Shown piece after piece: positions 1-7,940 of a stretch of DNA of 11,967 nt. The notes under the pieces are model-generated. The model had not been told where the DNA came from. It saw nothing but the letters and a program-made list of their open reading frames with translations, and searched no databases. Source of the stretch: Larix sibirica (Eukaryota > Streptophyta > Pinopsida > Pinales > Pinaceae); contig NWUY0300090298.1 in NCBI GenBank assembly GCA_004151065.3, forward strand, positions 5,786-17,752, read 5' to 3'. Position 1 is the stretch's first letter, and every line of letters begins with the position of its first letter. A program made the position numbers and the translations under genes.

Positions 1-31
1 ATGAATACAAAATTGAACTCTCTTTCACCTT

Positions 32-56
32 AAGGGGGGAGGTATATTGTGAAAAT
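32..56 (+). mobile_element. Polypurine tract and LTR-like start
   Basis: An A/G-only run (AAGGGGGGAGG, 32-42) is followed within a few bases by TGTG at 48. In plant LTR retrotransposons the plus-strand primer lies just before the 3' LTR, which begins with TG. This therefore looks like the junction between the interior of an element and its 3' LTR on the plus strand. The sequence before it is too short to show an RNase H or integrase frame, and the LTR end has not been found, so the element cannot be delimited. The 5-base gap between tract and TG is slightly unusual and suggests decay or a different exact boundary. Confidence 0.4.
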
Positions 57-190
57 GGTTAGTGGTCAACCAAAACCACCACATTGTTGAAATTGGTTAG
101 TGGCCAACCAAAACAACTAAATACATGGTATCAACTTCAAATTGGTTAGTGGTCAACTAAAACCATTAGATATATGCTATCAAATTCACG
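57..190 (+). repeat. Three imperfect tandem units, LTR U3-like
   Basis: The core GGTTAGTGGTCAACC and close variants start at 57, 95 and 144. Units two and three align over about 49 bases; the first spacing is 38. The flanks of each core are partly self-complementary (TTGGTT ... AACCAA), so each unit could form a small hairpin. Copies one and three contain GGTCAA, the reverse complement of the W-box core TTGACC; copy two has GGCCAA instead. Repeated short elements just inside an LTR are typical of U3 enhancers in plant retrotransposons, so a transcriptional role is a reasonable inference, but only the repeat is seen directly. Confidence 0.6.
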
Positions 191-703
191 TTTGAAGAAA
201 AATCTAAATTTTTCCCTTCCACATACTTATCAATTGCACTTGACTAGGGGGGATATCAATGGGGATATTCAGACTTCAAGTTTTGGATTCCTATCGTTCA
301 AAATTCAAACAATATTTGGGAATTCCATCATGGAAATTAGTCTCATGAACATGCTATCGACAATAAAATCAATTGTTTATTGGGAAGTTGTTTGACACCT
401 AATTGTGCTTAAATTCAGAGAGTGCTTTGGTAATCCTATTTGTTCACTAGTAGAGGAATGGTGATCCTATTTGTTCACCAATTCGCATGGGAATGTTTAG
501 ACATGACATATATTCACTTCCATAATTTTTCCTATTTTTCCATGTTAATTTCAGATGAATCATTCAACATTTGAAATTGGTTGCTTTTCAAGAATATCTT
601 CGTTAAAAATTAGTTCATAAGTTTCAAATTGAAGATTGAAGATGATGCCAGTCTATGAACTAGTTATTAATGTCTGCTGGTATAATTATTCATACTTATG
701 GCT
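191..703. other. No gene seen; contains a short direct repeat
   Basis: Short frames occur on both strands but none reads like a known protein. The only clear structure is a two-copy direct repeat at 429-478. The stretch probably belongs to the LTR or insertion debris between the two polypurine-tract junctions at 32 and 704. Confidence 0.5.
429..478 (+). repeat. 19-bp direct repeat, two copies
   Basis: GGTAATCCTATTTGTTCAC (429-447) and GGTGATCCTATTTGTTCAC (460-478) differ at one base and start 31 bases apart. It is a simple local duplication with no associated gene. Confidence 0.8.
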
Positions 704-790
704 GGGGGGATGTTAGACTATGAATCCCTAGGCAATCACAAAGTCTCAAATCACCTTATTATGAGTTTTAATCCTTATATATTTATGAGG
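704..790 (+). mobile_element. Second polypurine tract, LTR start and TATA-like box
   Basis: GGGGGGA at 704-710 abuts TGTTAGACTATG at 711, the classic arrangement of polypurine tract followed directly by the TG of a 3' LTR. A TATA-like stretch (TTATATATTTA, 775-785) lies about 65 bases inside, where a short U3 could end. No matching 5' LTR copy was found in the window and the CA end is not identified, so the length of the LTR is unknown. This is the better formed of the two junctions at the left end. Confidence 0.5.
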
Positions 791-2414
791 TGTCATCCCT
801 ATCCATTCATCAGTTGTTAGTGAGATCTAGATCTAAATGTAGTATAATCCATATACTAAAAATTGATATCATTGGATTAATACAATTATGTTGAGATGTC
901 TTAAATCCTTTTATGTCAGTTCTTCTCTCATGTTTTCTTCCTCTATTTCTTAACAATTAAATCACTCCCCTTTTGATTTTTCACCCCATAGAATTTGACT
1001 TTTCACATGTGACATAGTCAGTTAATTAGTTGGTGGATGGATTCTTGTTCATAATATATTTGTTTCCGAATTAGTATGTAGGAAAAATTAGGATTTGTCA
1101 CATTGAATGGTCACATTCCAACCCCTTTCATTTTTTTCATTGTATCCATGATTTTCAATCAAATCAACTTTCCTTCAAACTCATAATCCAACACATAATG
1201 TAGATCCCTTTAGGCATTTTCATTGTGTGTAACGTTTCCATATAGGTAGAAGAAAGCACATATGAGTAACCAACTACGATAAATAAATAAAAGTATGATC
1301 AATGCAAGTACATCAAATCGGTGATAAATGTTTCACAACAAACATGAGGCAAAGCTTAATTAGTCGTAACAAGAAGGAATCTACGGTGTGACAAATAAGA
1401 AGAAAATGTAATTTACAAAATATAAATAGAATATGAAGGTAATCTATCCATTTCATGCCTAGAAAAAGTAGGTGACAAATGAAACATATATAAACCAAGT
1501 TAGACATTGCACCTTTTCCAACAAACATACTAATGCACCCTATGGAAAATGTCTCATGATTGTGAAAGATGTGAAATACGAATCAGTTGGTTGAGATAAA
1601 ACTATTTTTGAAATTTAGATTTATCTTCATGATCAAAAGAGATTTCAAAGAAAGTAATTAGTTTAGGGCATGAATAATCCAATTTCATATTTAAAAAGCA
1701 TTCATAGGTAGAGAGCATAGCGAAACCTTTATATTTCCCATCGTTGGATTATTCTAACACGAGAAATAATCATGGCATCAAATAAAATCTTGATATATGA
1801 TATTTTTCTATACCTTTGTAGTTTTTTTACCTTCAAAATGAAAAATAGTGTACTTTGAAGCAACAGATCCATGTGAAAATAGTTGTTTTGTACTCACCAA
1901 AACAATAACATGCAGAGAGGGGAGCTGATGGAAATCATATAACTTGAAAACTATACTTGGGAATTGTTCATTATGCCTAACTTAATTTTTATTTATGAAT
2001 ATCATCATCCTCTTTATCCAAAGATAATTCTATAGTTTATGTATGTTTCCAGTTACCCCATATATCTTTGTAATTTATGTATATCAAAATCTCTCTTTGA
2101 AACGTTTGCCCTAATGAAAAGGTGTTGAATAATAATTCTAATGAAATTAATTTCAACTTTGATCTTTTGATCTATGCAAACAAACTCCTAGAAATAAGAG
2201 TATGGTGCATTTATATTCTAAGTTATAAAACTTCATGTACTACAATTCACTCAAAATACCAAAAGAAGCATGTCATGTCATTGATCTCTTGAATTGAAAC
2301 TTGTACTATTTTAATAGTATTTAGTCCAATCATTAATATGTTTATCTCATCATTTGGAAATTGTGTGATGAATCAAGATTTGATATCTAAATTTTATTAC
2401 AAACTTTTGTAAAA
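791..2414. other. No gene seen; A+T-rich repeat debris
   Basis: About 1.6 kb with no reading frame that resembles a protein. A 71-codon minus-strand frame at 1313-1528 is rich in Leu, Phe, Ile and Cys, as expected of chance translation of A+T-rich DNA. The stretch probably holds the rest of the LTR starting at 711 and older insertions. Confidence 0.5.
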
Positions 2415-2450
2415 TGCAACACCCTATTTTTGACCCCACAATGTAAATAT
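2415..2450 (+). mobile_element. LTR-like start, TGCAACACCC type
   Basis: TGCAACACCC at 2415 is followed by a short T-run and TTTGACCCC, then by ATGTAAATAT at 2441. The same arrangement (TGTAATACCCC, TTTTGACCC, ATGTAAATAT) is seen at 11268-11330. Plant Gypsy-type LTRs often begin with TGTAACACCC-like sequence, so this is probably an old LTR start on the plus strand. Beyond the first 40 bases the two sites do not align well, so they are at most distant relatives. No polypurine tract precedes this one. Confidence 0.35.
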
Positions 2451-2730
2451 GTATGCAATTAAGTGGATTGAAGTCATACATGTGCAGTATAGGATGAACA
2501 AAGATATTTTAATGATGCACGTGTATACTTAATATAAAAACCCCAATAAATACAAATTAAAAAGGATGTGTTAGTCCCATAGGCGAATCAGGTTGAAATG
2601 ACTCATGTCCGGGCATGATAGAAGCTCATTTATTTAAAGATACCAGAGCTATATCTTCATATGATATGTGTGAATTATTATTTTGCAAACTTTTAACTAG
2701 ATTAGGTCATACACAATATTTAACATATGA

Positions 2731-3285
2731 AAGGCATTTCTTGTAGAGGAAATTCATAGGAAACTTCGGAACATGATGATAAATGGAGGTGATTTTAACA
2801 AATGGAAGTCTAGATGTATTCAAGAAGTGACTAACAATGACAAATTTTTTGAATCTAGGGATATTTGGAACATACTGAATCTTCTATGAGAAGAATTTCA
2901 GCAATTCATACACATTTGCAAAGTAAACTTAGGGAATCGAAGTAAAATACAATCAGATTTGGCATACATAATACAAGTACGAAATTCCTGACAACCTTGC
3001 ATCATGCATGAGAATATTTTAAAAGATATTACAAAGGCATACAATGATGAATCTCTGACAAATATTTCAATTCTGAAACATTATGAACATCGATGATCCC
3101 ACAATGGAACTGAAAAACCGCATTTACTTTCTATTAATCATGTGAATCTTTACACAGAAAACAAAATGGAATAACAATGGATCTACTCAAAGAGGAAGAA
3201 CATATCTCTTAAATATGACTGTGCCTTTAATCTCTTACAAAACAAGCTTACATGGCTAAACTACTCTCGACTCTACAAAAATTAG
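2731..3285 (+). pseudogene. Weak decayed reading frame, unrecognised
   Basis: One plus-strand frame reads for 184 codons with only four internal stops (TGA 2887, TGA 2989, TGA 3094, TAA 3172) before a TAG at 3283. The composition is protein-like rather than low complexity, with segments such as FLVEEIHRKLRNMM and FFESRDIWNILNLL followed by EEFQQFIHICKVNLG. Random DNA this A+T-rich would be expected to carry more stops. I do not recognise the family. There is no convincing start, and the frame is closed above 2731 by TGA at 2728. It may be a captured host-gene fragment or an old element domain, but it may also be chance. Confidence 0.25.
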
Positions 3286-3425
3286 ATAGAGATCCTCTCC
3301 ACTAAAATTTCCATCCTTTCAAAATAGATTACAATCTTCTTTATCTAGAGTTTGTATGTGACCCAATTCAGTTTCTCCAATTCTAACAAAAAAGTAAATG
3401 AAAGTCAATTTACTATTTTACAAAT

Positions 3426-3431
3426 TTTATT
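3426..3431 (-). promoter_or_regulatory. AATAAA poly(A) signal candidate
   Basis: On the minus strand AATAAA occurs about 30 bases after the final stop (TAA, 3460-3462) of the decayed minus-strand gene. The position suits a 3' end signal, but AATAAA is common by chance in DNA this rich in A+T. Confidence 0.25.
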
Positions 3432-3459
3432 TTCTAGCATATAATTCTAGGGTTAACAT

Positions 3460-5637
3460 TTAAGTTCTTTTGTCGGAGGTCTTCTTCTTTCCCCTCATGT
3501 ATACATGTGGTTGTCTAGAGGGATGTCCTATGGGTCCCAGTGGAGGGATGTCATCCTGGTTCATTTGATGAATCATTTGAATGTTGACTAGAACCGCAGG
3601 TGGCATAAATGAAATAGGAGGTAGTTGGTTTCCAAATGTACTCGTCCCTTGAGCTGCTGAAGATGTTGTTGATTGATCAAATTGTACCCTCGAAGCTTGA
3701 CTAGATTACTGCCTATGTGCTTGAGTAGCTGTTGATCTAAATGGAAAGACTTGTTTATGATATTGGAGAATGATTTTCCATTCCTTTCCTAAAGGATGTT
3801 TGTGATTTCTCAGAGACTCTAAAGAAACCTCATCATTGGTGTTTTTTTCATATGAGATGGGCCCCAATTTTTTGGCAATGTTTTTTAGACCCACCCAAAT
3901 TTCAAAACAAACTTTTATTCTGCCAATTGCTTGTTGTCCCTCTATTTCTCTTTTCAATGGATTTGGAGGAAACTCATCCTTCATTTGTTGGAGATGCTCT
4001 CAGTAAGTTTCTTTTGGATAAGCATCATCATTACCATCCAATGGGGAAGGAATCCCTAATTTTAACACTTATTTGAACAAGAATTTAAAGGAAGTTATTT
4101 CATCATTTAATTGTTTAACAATATCCTTTATTCTTAGAACATAAGTTTGCTTCATAATCATCGACCTGGAAATTTTGATGATTTGAGTTATGTTGTCTAT
4201 GCCCTTTTCAACTAACTGCTTCTTGGTTCTGTTGTTCAAATAATATATGACTTCTGTAGCCTACTTTGGCATATCCCCCAACTAATTTTCAACTAATTTT
4301 ATCTCTGAAATAGCCTCAGTGGCCATGCCCAACACATCTTGGATGACCTCAAAATATTCCCACTTATTCATACACAATTCTTTAATTTTCTCCCAAATAG
4401 CTTGGGTAATTCTCCTTAGCAATTGTTCTCCCTGACCGTTCAGTTGGAGAGAATTTATTTGGATTTTGAGGTCTCCTACTTCTCCTTCCAACTCTGAAAT
4501 CTCATATTCTTTCTTACTGACTTCACTTTCTAATTCAAGTACCCTATTATCCTTTTTTCCCATCTCTTTTCTAGCTTCATCCATCCTAGCATTTAGGTCA
4601 TTATCTTCCTCAATGGGTTGAGGACTTGACCTAAAATTATCCCGGTCCTCTTCCATTGCATCCAAATCAATAGTATCTGGGAGATCAACCTGTGGTTCAC
4701 CATTCGTCGTTGCTGCTTCAGGATGACTTCCAGTTGCCTCATCTATGGGATGAATTTCCATTGTAACTATTGGGGTTTGAATTACTGGTTGACTTTTTAC
4801 TTGAATTATGGGAATTGAAGCATTATTATTCCCTTCAATAGATATTATGGTGGCTCCCTTATTCAAACTTGCAATATGCCAATGCAGATTATCAATCTTC
4901 TTTCTCCTTTCTTCAAACAATTGTTGGAATTCTATCATGATGGCATAGATTTTTTCCTTCTCCTCCTGCACTTGTTTCAATTCTTTAGAATGTGCTGGTT
5001 CTCTTGTGGGCATCTTTAGTTTTTTCCTCAGGGTAGCTATTTCATTGTCTTTTTTATCTATAAGTGACTTGATTTGAGATCCATTAGAGGGATCTACTGC
5101 TAATGCTACCAGTTTTGATTCCAAATAATTAATAGTAACATGTTTGTCTCTTATGGTCCACTTTTCAATTTTATACACTTTCTCAAACTTTTCAAGAGTT
5201 GTCCTGAGCTTCCTTTCTTCTTTCTTAGATTTAACAATATCTGTACACATTGTGTCACTTGTTTGTTTGTAGAAATCCATTTTGTCCATCTTGTTGAACT
5301 CTTCGAAATTTACTATGTGCTCCTCTGCCCTCCAGTCACCGAGCTTCACTGGCTTGGCCACCTTGGGTTCTAAAACAAAAATCCTTAAGGAATCTTGTTG
5401 GTGATTTTCCACAGCTATCAGCCTTTTCCCTGTGGTTGGGAGGTCTTGTCTTAGCTCCTTCACCATTCTTCCCCCCTTTCTCTGATGTTCTTGTATCCAT
5501 CCTATAGGCTTGTACTCACTAGGGTTGGTTTTGTAGATGAGGAACCATGTATCTTTTGGGGAATAGTAAAATCTATAGAAGGGTAACTTGCATATTGAAT
5601 TGGAGGCTTTCTTGGGAGGTTTGGTTTCTTTGTCAAC
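3460..5637 (-). pseudogene. Coiled-coil half of the decayed gene, one frame throughout
   Basis: This frame is open for 451 codons (5637 to the TAG at 4282-4284). The first ATG, at 5466, is internal: upstream sequence (FYYSPKDTWFLIYKTNP, SEYKPIGWIQEHQRKGGR) reads smoothly into it. Counting from that Met, residues 1-70 are mixed, about 76-122 and 131-203 are Lys/Glu/Leu heptad-like coiled coils, 205-292 is an acidic Pro/Thr/Ile-rich spacer, and 293-345 is a third coil (VLELESEVSKKEYEISELEG). Beyond the TAG the same frame continues through stops at 4261, 4069, 4000 and 3706. It covers a domain with WVGLKNIAKKLGPISYEKN and ends in a Pro-rich tail with MRGKKKTSDKRT. The coiled coils suggest self-association; function is unknown. 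Confidence 0.7.
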
Positions 5638-5795
5638 TCAATAATCTCACTAGGGATCTCCACTGATTTTGACCCGACTTCTACTAAAGACCTTTCATCT
5701 TCTTCTACTTTTATTTTGAATCTTTTAGGATCTATGCCTTGTTGGTATTGATCAATGTCCATATCCTGAGCTTCCTCAATTGTCCTCTTCTTCCC
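5600..5795 (-). pseudogene. Basic/Pro-rich connector of the decayed gene
   Basis: This frame reads KKRTIEEAQDMDIDQYQQG, then IDPKRFKIKVEEDERSLVEV and LTKKPNLPRKPP. The ATG at 5762 is therefore internal rather than a start. The frame itself stays open to 5502, but from about 5600-5637 a second frame (DKETKPPKKASN, then FYYSPKDTWFLIYKTNP) gives the better protein and runs directly into the long coiled-coil frame. The final residues usually drawn on the first frame (STKPTLVSTSL) are thus probably out-of-frame translation. Confidence 0.55.
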
Positions 5796-6013
5796 AATTG
5801 ATTGTTTTCTTCTTCTTCTTCTTCAAAGCTTTTCATGACTTCTTGGGCCTCTTCCCAAGTCTCCTTTTTTTCTATTCCTTCCCATAGAGGACTGGGTGTG
5901 CATACATATGCAAAATTCGTATTCTCTACCCTTTGCTTAGATATCACTTGGTGAGGGTCATGTGCATCTTTCTCTTCCTTTCAAAGATTTAGTTGGCTGA
6001 GATATTCTTCTAT
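5790..6013 (-). pseudogene. Acidic linker segment of the decayed gene
   Basis: After a frame change near 6013 the reading is IEEYLSQLNL, TGA at 5981-5983, then KEEKDAHDPHQVISKQRVEN and CTPSPLWEGIEKKETWEEAQ. It ends in a run of six Glu encoded by a GAA/GAG microsatellite. The composition is that of a disordered acidic linker between the globular half and the coiled-coil half. The frame is lost again just after the microsatellite, near 5790, where slippage in the repeat is a likely cause. Confidence 0.55.
5806..5825 (+). repeat. TTC/GAA trinucleotide microsatellite
   Basis: A short run of TTC units on the plus strand encodes the poly-Glu stretch of the minus-strand gene. It lies next to one of that gene's frame changes (near 5790), which fits replication slippage as the source of the lesion. 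Confidence 0.8.
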
Positions 6014-6559
6014 ATGCTAGGGGAATTTAGTCCTCTTATAATAATAGTTCCTACCTCTTGTGTCAATAGGAACGACTTATGTTTTCTGAAATGCTTAAAC
6101 TGTAACTCATCTGAGGCCATATTTTGCCTTACAAACTCCATGGAAAATATCCTAGGTGTAAGAAAAGTAGGTAACCTGTATGGCTCCTCTTCAAAACCCT
6201 ACACTCTGATAACAATGTGATCTTCAAAGAAAAACCAGTCTCCAACCTGAATCTCTGAGGTAAATTGCAGGTGTTTCTTGATATCGGGTAACATCTTGGG
6301 AGGAGAACTACTATGTATCAAATTGTAAGCCACACTCATCACTTTATTTGTGAATTCGGAAAAGTTTGAGTTGTTTGATTTCCTTAAAACCAGGTCAGTC
6401 CAATCATAAATTAGTCTCTGCATACCTTTATGATATGTGGCTTCTAGGTCTAGATTCTTAAAATTATCAAAGTTTTGATGGAAGAAAAGGAAAAACATGT
6501 ACGAAGGGAATCTAAAATACTCAATTGCACGAAATTATTCAAGTTTTTCATGGATTTTT
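6014..6559 (-). pseudogene. Second segment of the decayed gene, after a T7 frameshift
   Basis: The preceding frame ends AEKNP-stop because of a run of seven T (A on the coding strand) at 6555-6561. Skipping one base gives LAEKIHEKLE, then TAA at 6535-6537, then FRAIEYFRFPSYMFFLFFHQ, which continues into the open stretch 6498-6199. After TAG at 6199-6201 the same frame carries on with GFEEEPYRLPTFLTPRIF and SMEFVRQNMASDELQFKHF to about 6013. The segment is rich in aromatic residues (FFLFFHQNF, DWFFFEDHIVIRV), which suggests a folded globular domain rather than a linker. The stops interrupt otherwise smooth protein-like sequence, so they look like decay and not true ends. Confidence 0.65.
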
Positions 6560-7217
6560 TTCAGCCAGGTACGTGCAGAGGTCAAAATGTGGTGGATTTC
6601 TAGCAGGTTCTGTGGTCAATTTCAGTAGGACTCCCAGAATAAATTCATCTACAATTTTATCATCTTCCATGCCGACAATGGTGCAAATAATTGATATGGA
6701 TTTTCTAGAATATTCATAGAAGCTGACTGTAGCATAGGCTGGTGGAATGGTTGGTATAGCCATTCTAGGTTCTAAGTGATTGGATAAGAAATGGTGGCGG
6801 TCGAAAGGATTGATCCCATTACATGCACTCGCTAGGGATTTTTCATCGAAATTGTAAGGGGCTAATGAATCAGGTATGCAAAACATGTTTCTCAAAGCTT
6901 CTGGGGTGATGAAAAACAAGCTTCTAGATGAATTAGTGAACAGGTCTTCCCTAGTCATGGGGGAGTAGTGTTTTTAGCACCAAGTGATGAATTCAAGGAA
7001 CAAAACAAATATAAGGCAAATTGAGCAGGAAAAATTCTATCTTGAGAGGTTAAGTATGTCTTGGTCATTGAAGGAAAGCTCTTTGGCTTCTCTAAGGGTC
7101 TCAATCAGGTCCGAATTGTAGATAATGGTGTCAAATATGTCGTCCTCATGGTCATGTACATTGTTCCTCTCCTAAGAATAGGGGGTTTAGAAGAGTGACA
7201 TTAGACTTAGGTGCCAT
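6548..7217 (-). pseudogene. N-terminal segment of the decayed minus-strand gene
   Basis: The first 18 codons start MAPKSNVTLLNPLFLGEE and hit TGA soon after. A shift near 7165 joins them to a frame reading NNVHDHEDDIFDTIIYNSDL, then LREAKELSFNDQDIL. This runs through TAG (7037-7039) and TAA (6974-6976) into the 136-codon open stretch 6958-6548. Visible segments include FLEFITWC, KHYSPMTRE, SLFFITPEALRNMFCIPDSL and, further on, VDEFILGVL. The pattern of a short helix, then ITPEAL.NM..IP, is loosely like domains carried by plant transposon-associated proteins, but I cannot assign a family. The 136-codon frame taken alone would be misread as a complete small gene; its ATG at 6958 is an internal Met. 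Confidence 0.65.
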
Positions 7218-7701
7218 TTCTTTCATTGGTTCACAGTATTAGGGTGAAACAGGTGGTAAATTTCGACTAAATTAGGGATTTTTGAAAACTAGGGCTCAAG
7301 TAAAATGATAAGAAAAAACAGGATTACAGCAACATAAATGATCGTAAGTGGAAGATGAATAGATATTTGACACCTGTAGGATGACTCGTATTGACGGATG
7401 CTGACCTGGACCGGTATGGCTTGTGCAATGTCGACCTAGAACACTGGTTGTCAAGGGAGCTAGCTTCTTGGAGGTAAAAATCATAAAATAAAGGAACTAG
7501 GTTAAAAAAATTACTCCATGAGAAATGGTGCACTTTACACGTTGGAGGCCAGGGTGGAGAGTAAAACAAGTGGGACCCATACAACAAGTGGTGGGCATGT
7601 ATTGGATGAATGGACCAGAGGAGTGACGAGACACCTTGGACATATGGTAGGCGGTGATTTGATTACAAAGTGACGGGTTTTGGGGATATGATGTGTTGTA
7701 A

Positions 7702-7766
7702 AGCATTGACCTTCAAGGTTGGGCGGATATCACTCTGGTTTCAAAGAGTGGTAACGCGTCAATGCT
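7702..7766. repeat. Nested inverted repeats
   Basis: AGCATTGAC (7702-7710) pairs perfectly with GTCAATGCT (7758-7766). Inside are ACCTT-C-AAGGT (7709-7719) and CACTCT (7731-7736) with AGAGTG (7745-7750). A branched 65-base fold is possible. The block lies about 500 bases upstream of the minus-strand gene's start. Confidence 0.6.
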
Positions 7767-7890
7767 AAGCAGTTTAGAGAAAATTCCCTCAAGGAGGCGC
7801 GACTAGTTATTGCAGGGCACATGCTCTGGGTGGTTTCAAGTACAACGTGCACCCGAGCCCCTTTCTGGTGGGCGCAACTTATCAACGCAC

Positions 7891-7920
7891 GATCAATATG
7901 ATTCGTTGATATTGATCAAC
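7891..7920. repeat. Inverted repeat GATCAATAT / ATATTGATC
   Basis: A 9-bp perfect inverted repeat (7891-7899 and 7909-7917, 9-base loop) overlaps a second palindrome, GTTGAT-ATTG-ATCAAC (7905-7920). It marks the outer edge of the GC-richer block. Confidence 0.65.
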
Positions 7921-7940
7921 TGGAGAGGAACATGCACACA

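Larger units (their letters stand above)
3460..7217 (-). pseudogene. Decayed ~1,250-codon gene, coiled-coil protein of unknown function
   Basis: A single protein-like reading can be followed on the minus strand from ATG at 7217 (an in-frame ATG also lies at 7226; ATGGC at 7217 has the better plant start context) to TAA at 3460-3462. It changes frame about five times (near 7165, 6555-6561, 6013, 5790 and 5600-5637). Ten in-frame stops interrupt it, starting at 7037, 6974, 6535, 6199, 5981, 4282, 4261, 4069, 4000 and 3706. In order it shows an alpha/hydrophobic N-terminal half, a Glu-rich linker, a basic stretch, three coiled-coil segments with an acidic Pro/Thr-rich spacer, a C-terminal domain, and a Pro-rich tail ending in a basic cluster. 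No intron is needed. I do not recognise the family, and no reverse transcriptase, integrase or transposase motif is visible. It is probably a dispersed plant-repeat gene or element accessory gene; that is inference. Confidence 0.75.
7230..7940 (-). promoter_or_regulatory. GC/CpG-richer block, possible promoter and leader
   Basis: Three sampled 60-base lines are 47-55% G+C (7381-7440: 31 of 60; 7561-7620: 28 of 60; 7801-7860: 33 of 60), against roughly a third in most of the window. Several CpG sites are kept (ACGCGT near 7755, GGCGCG near 7797, GGCGCAAC near 7871). The block lies immediately upstream of the minus-strand gene's start. The last 90 bases before the ATG read like a plant 5' leader (GAGCCCTAGTTTTC, AATCCCTAATTTAG). 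TGGGTCCCAC on the minus strand near 7570 resembles GGGACC-type promoter motifs. No clear TATA box or LTR boundary was found. Three overlapping short minus frames here (7296-7706) are taken as chance. Confidence 0.35.

Noticed and set aside
174-395. 73-codon plus-strand frame near the left end
   Set aside because: It begins inside the tandem repeat array, has no recognisable motif, and probably lies in an LTR.
1313-1528. 71-codon minus-strand frame, hydrophobic
   Set aside because: Leu/Phe/Ile/Cys-rich translation is expected from A+T-rich DNA. I looked for copia reverse transcriptase motifs around it and saw none.
5140-5373. 77-codon plus-strand frame
   Set aside because: Antisense shadow of the long coiled-coil frame on the minus strand.
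7296-7706. Three overlapping minus-strand short frames (62, 87 and 69 codons)
   Set aside because: They overlap in different frames within the GC-richer block, where stops are rarer by composition, and none resembles a protein or joins the gene downstream.
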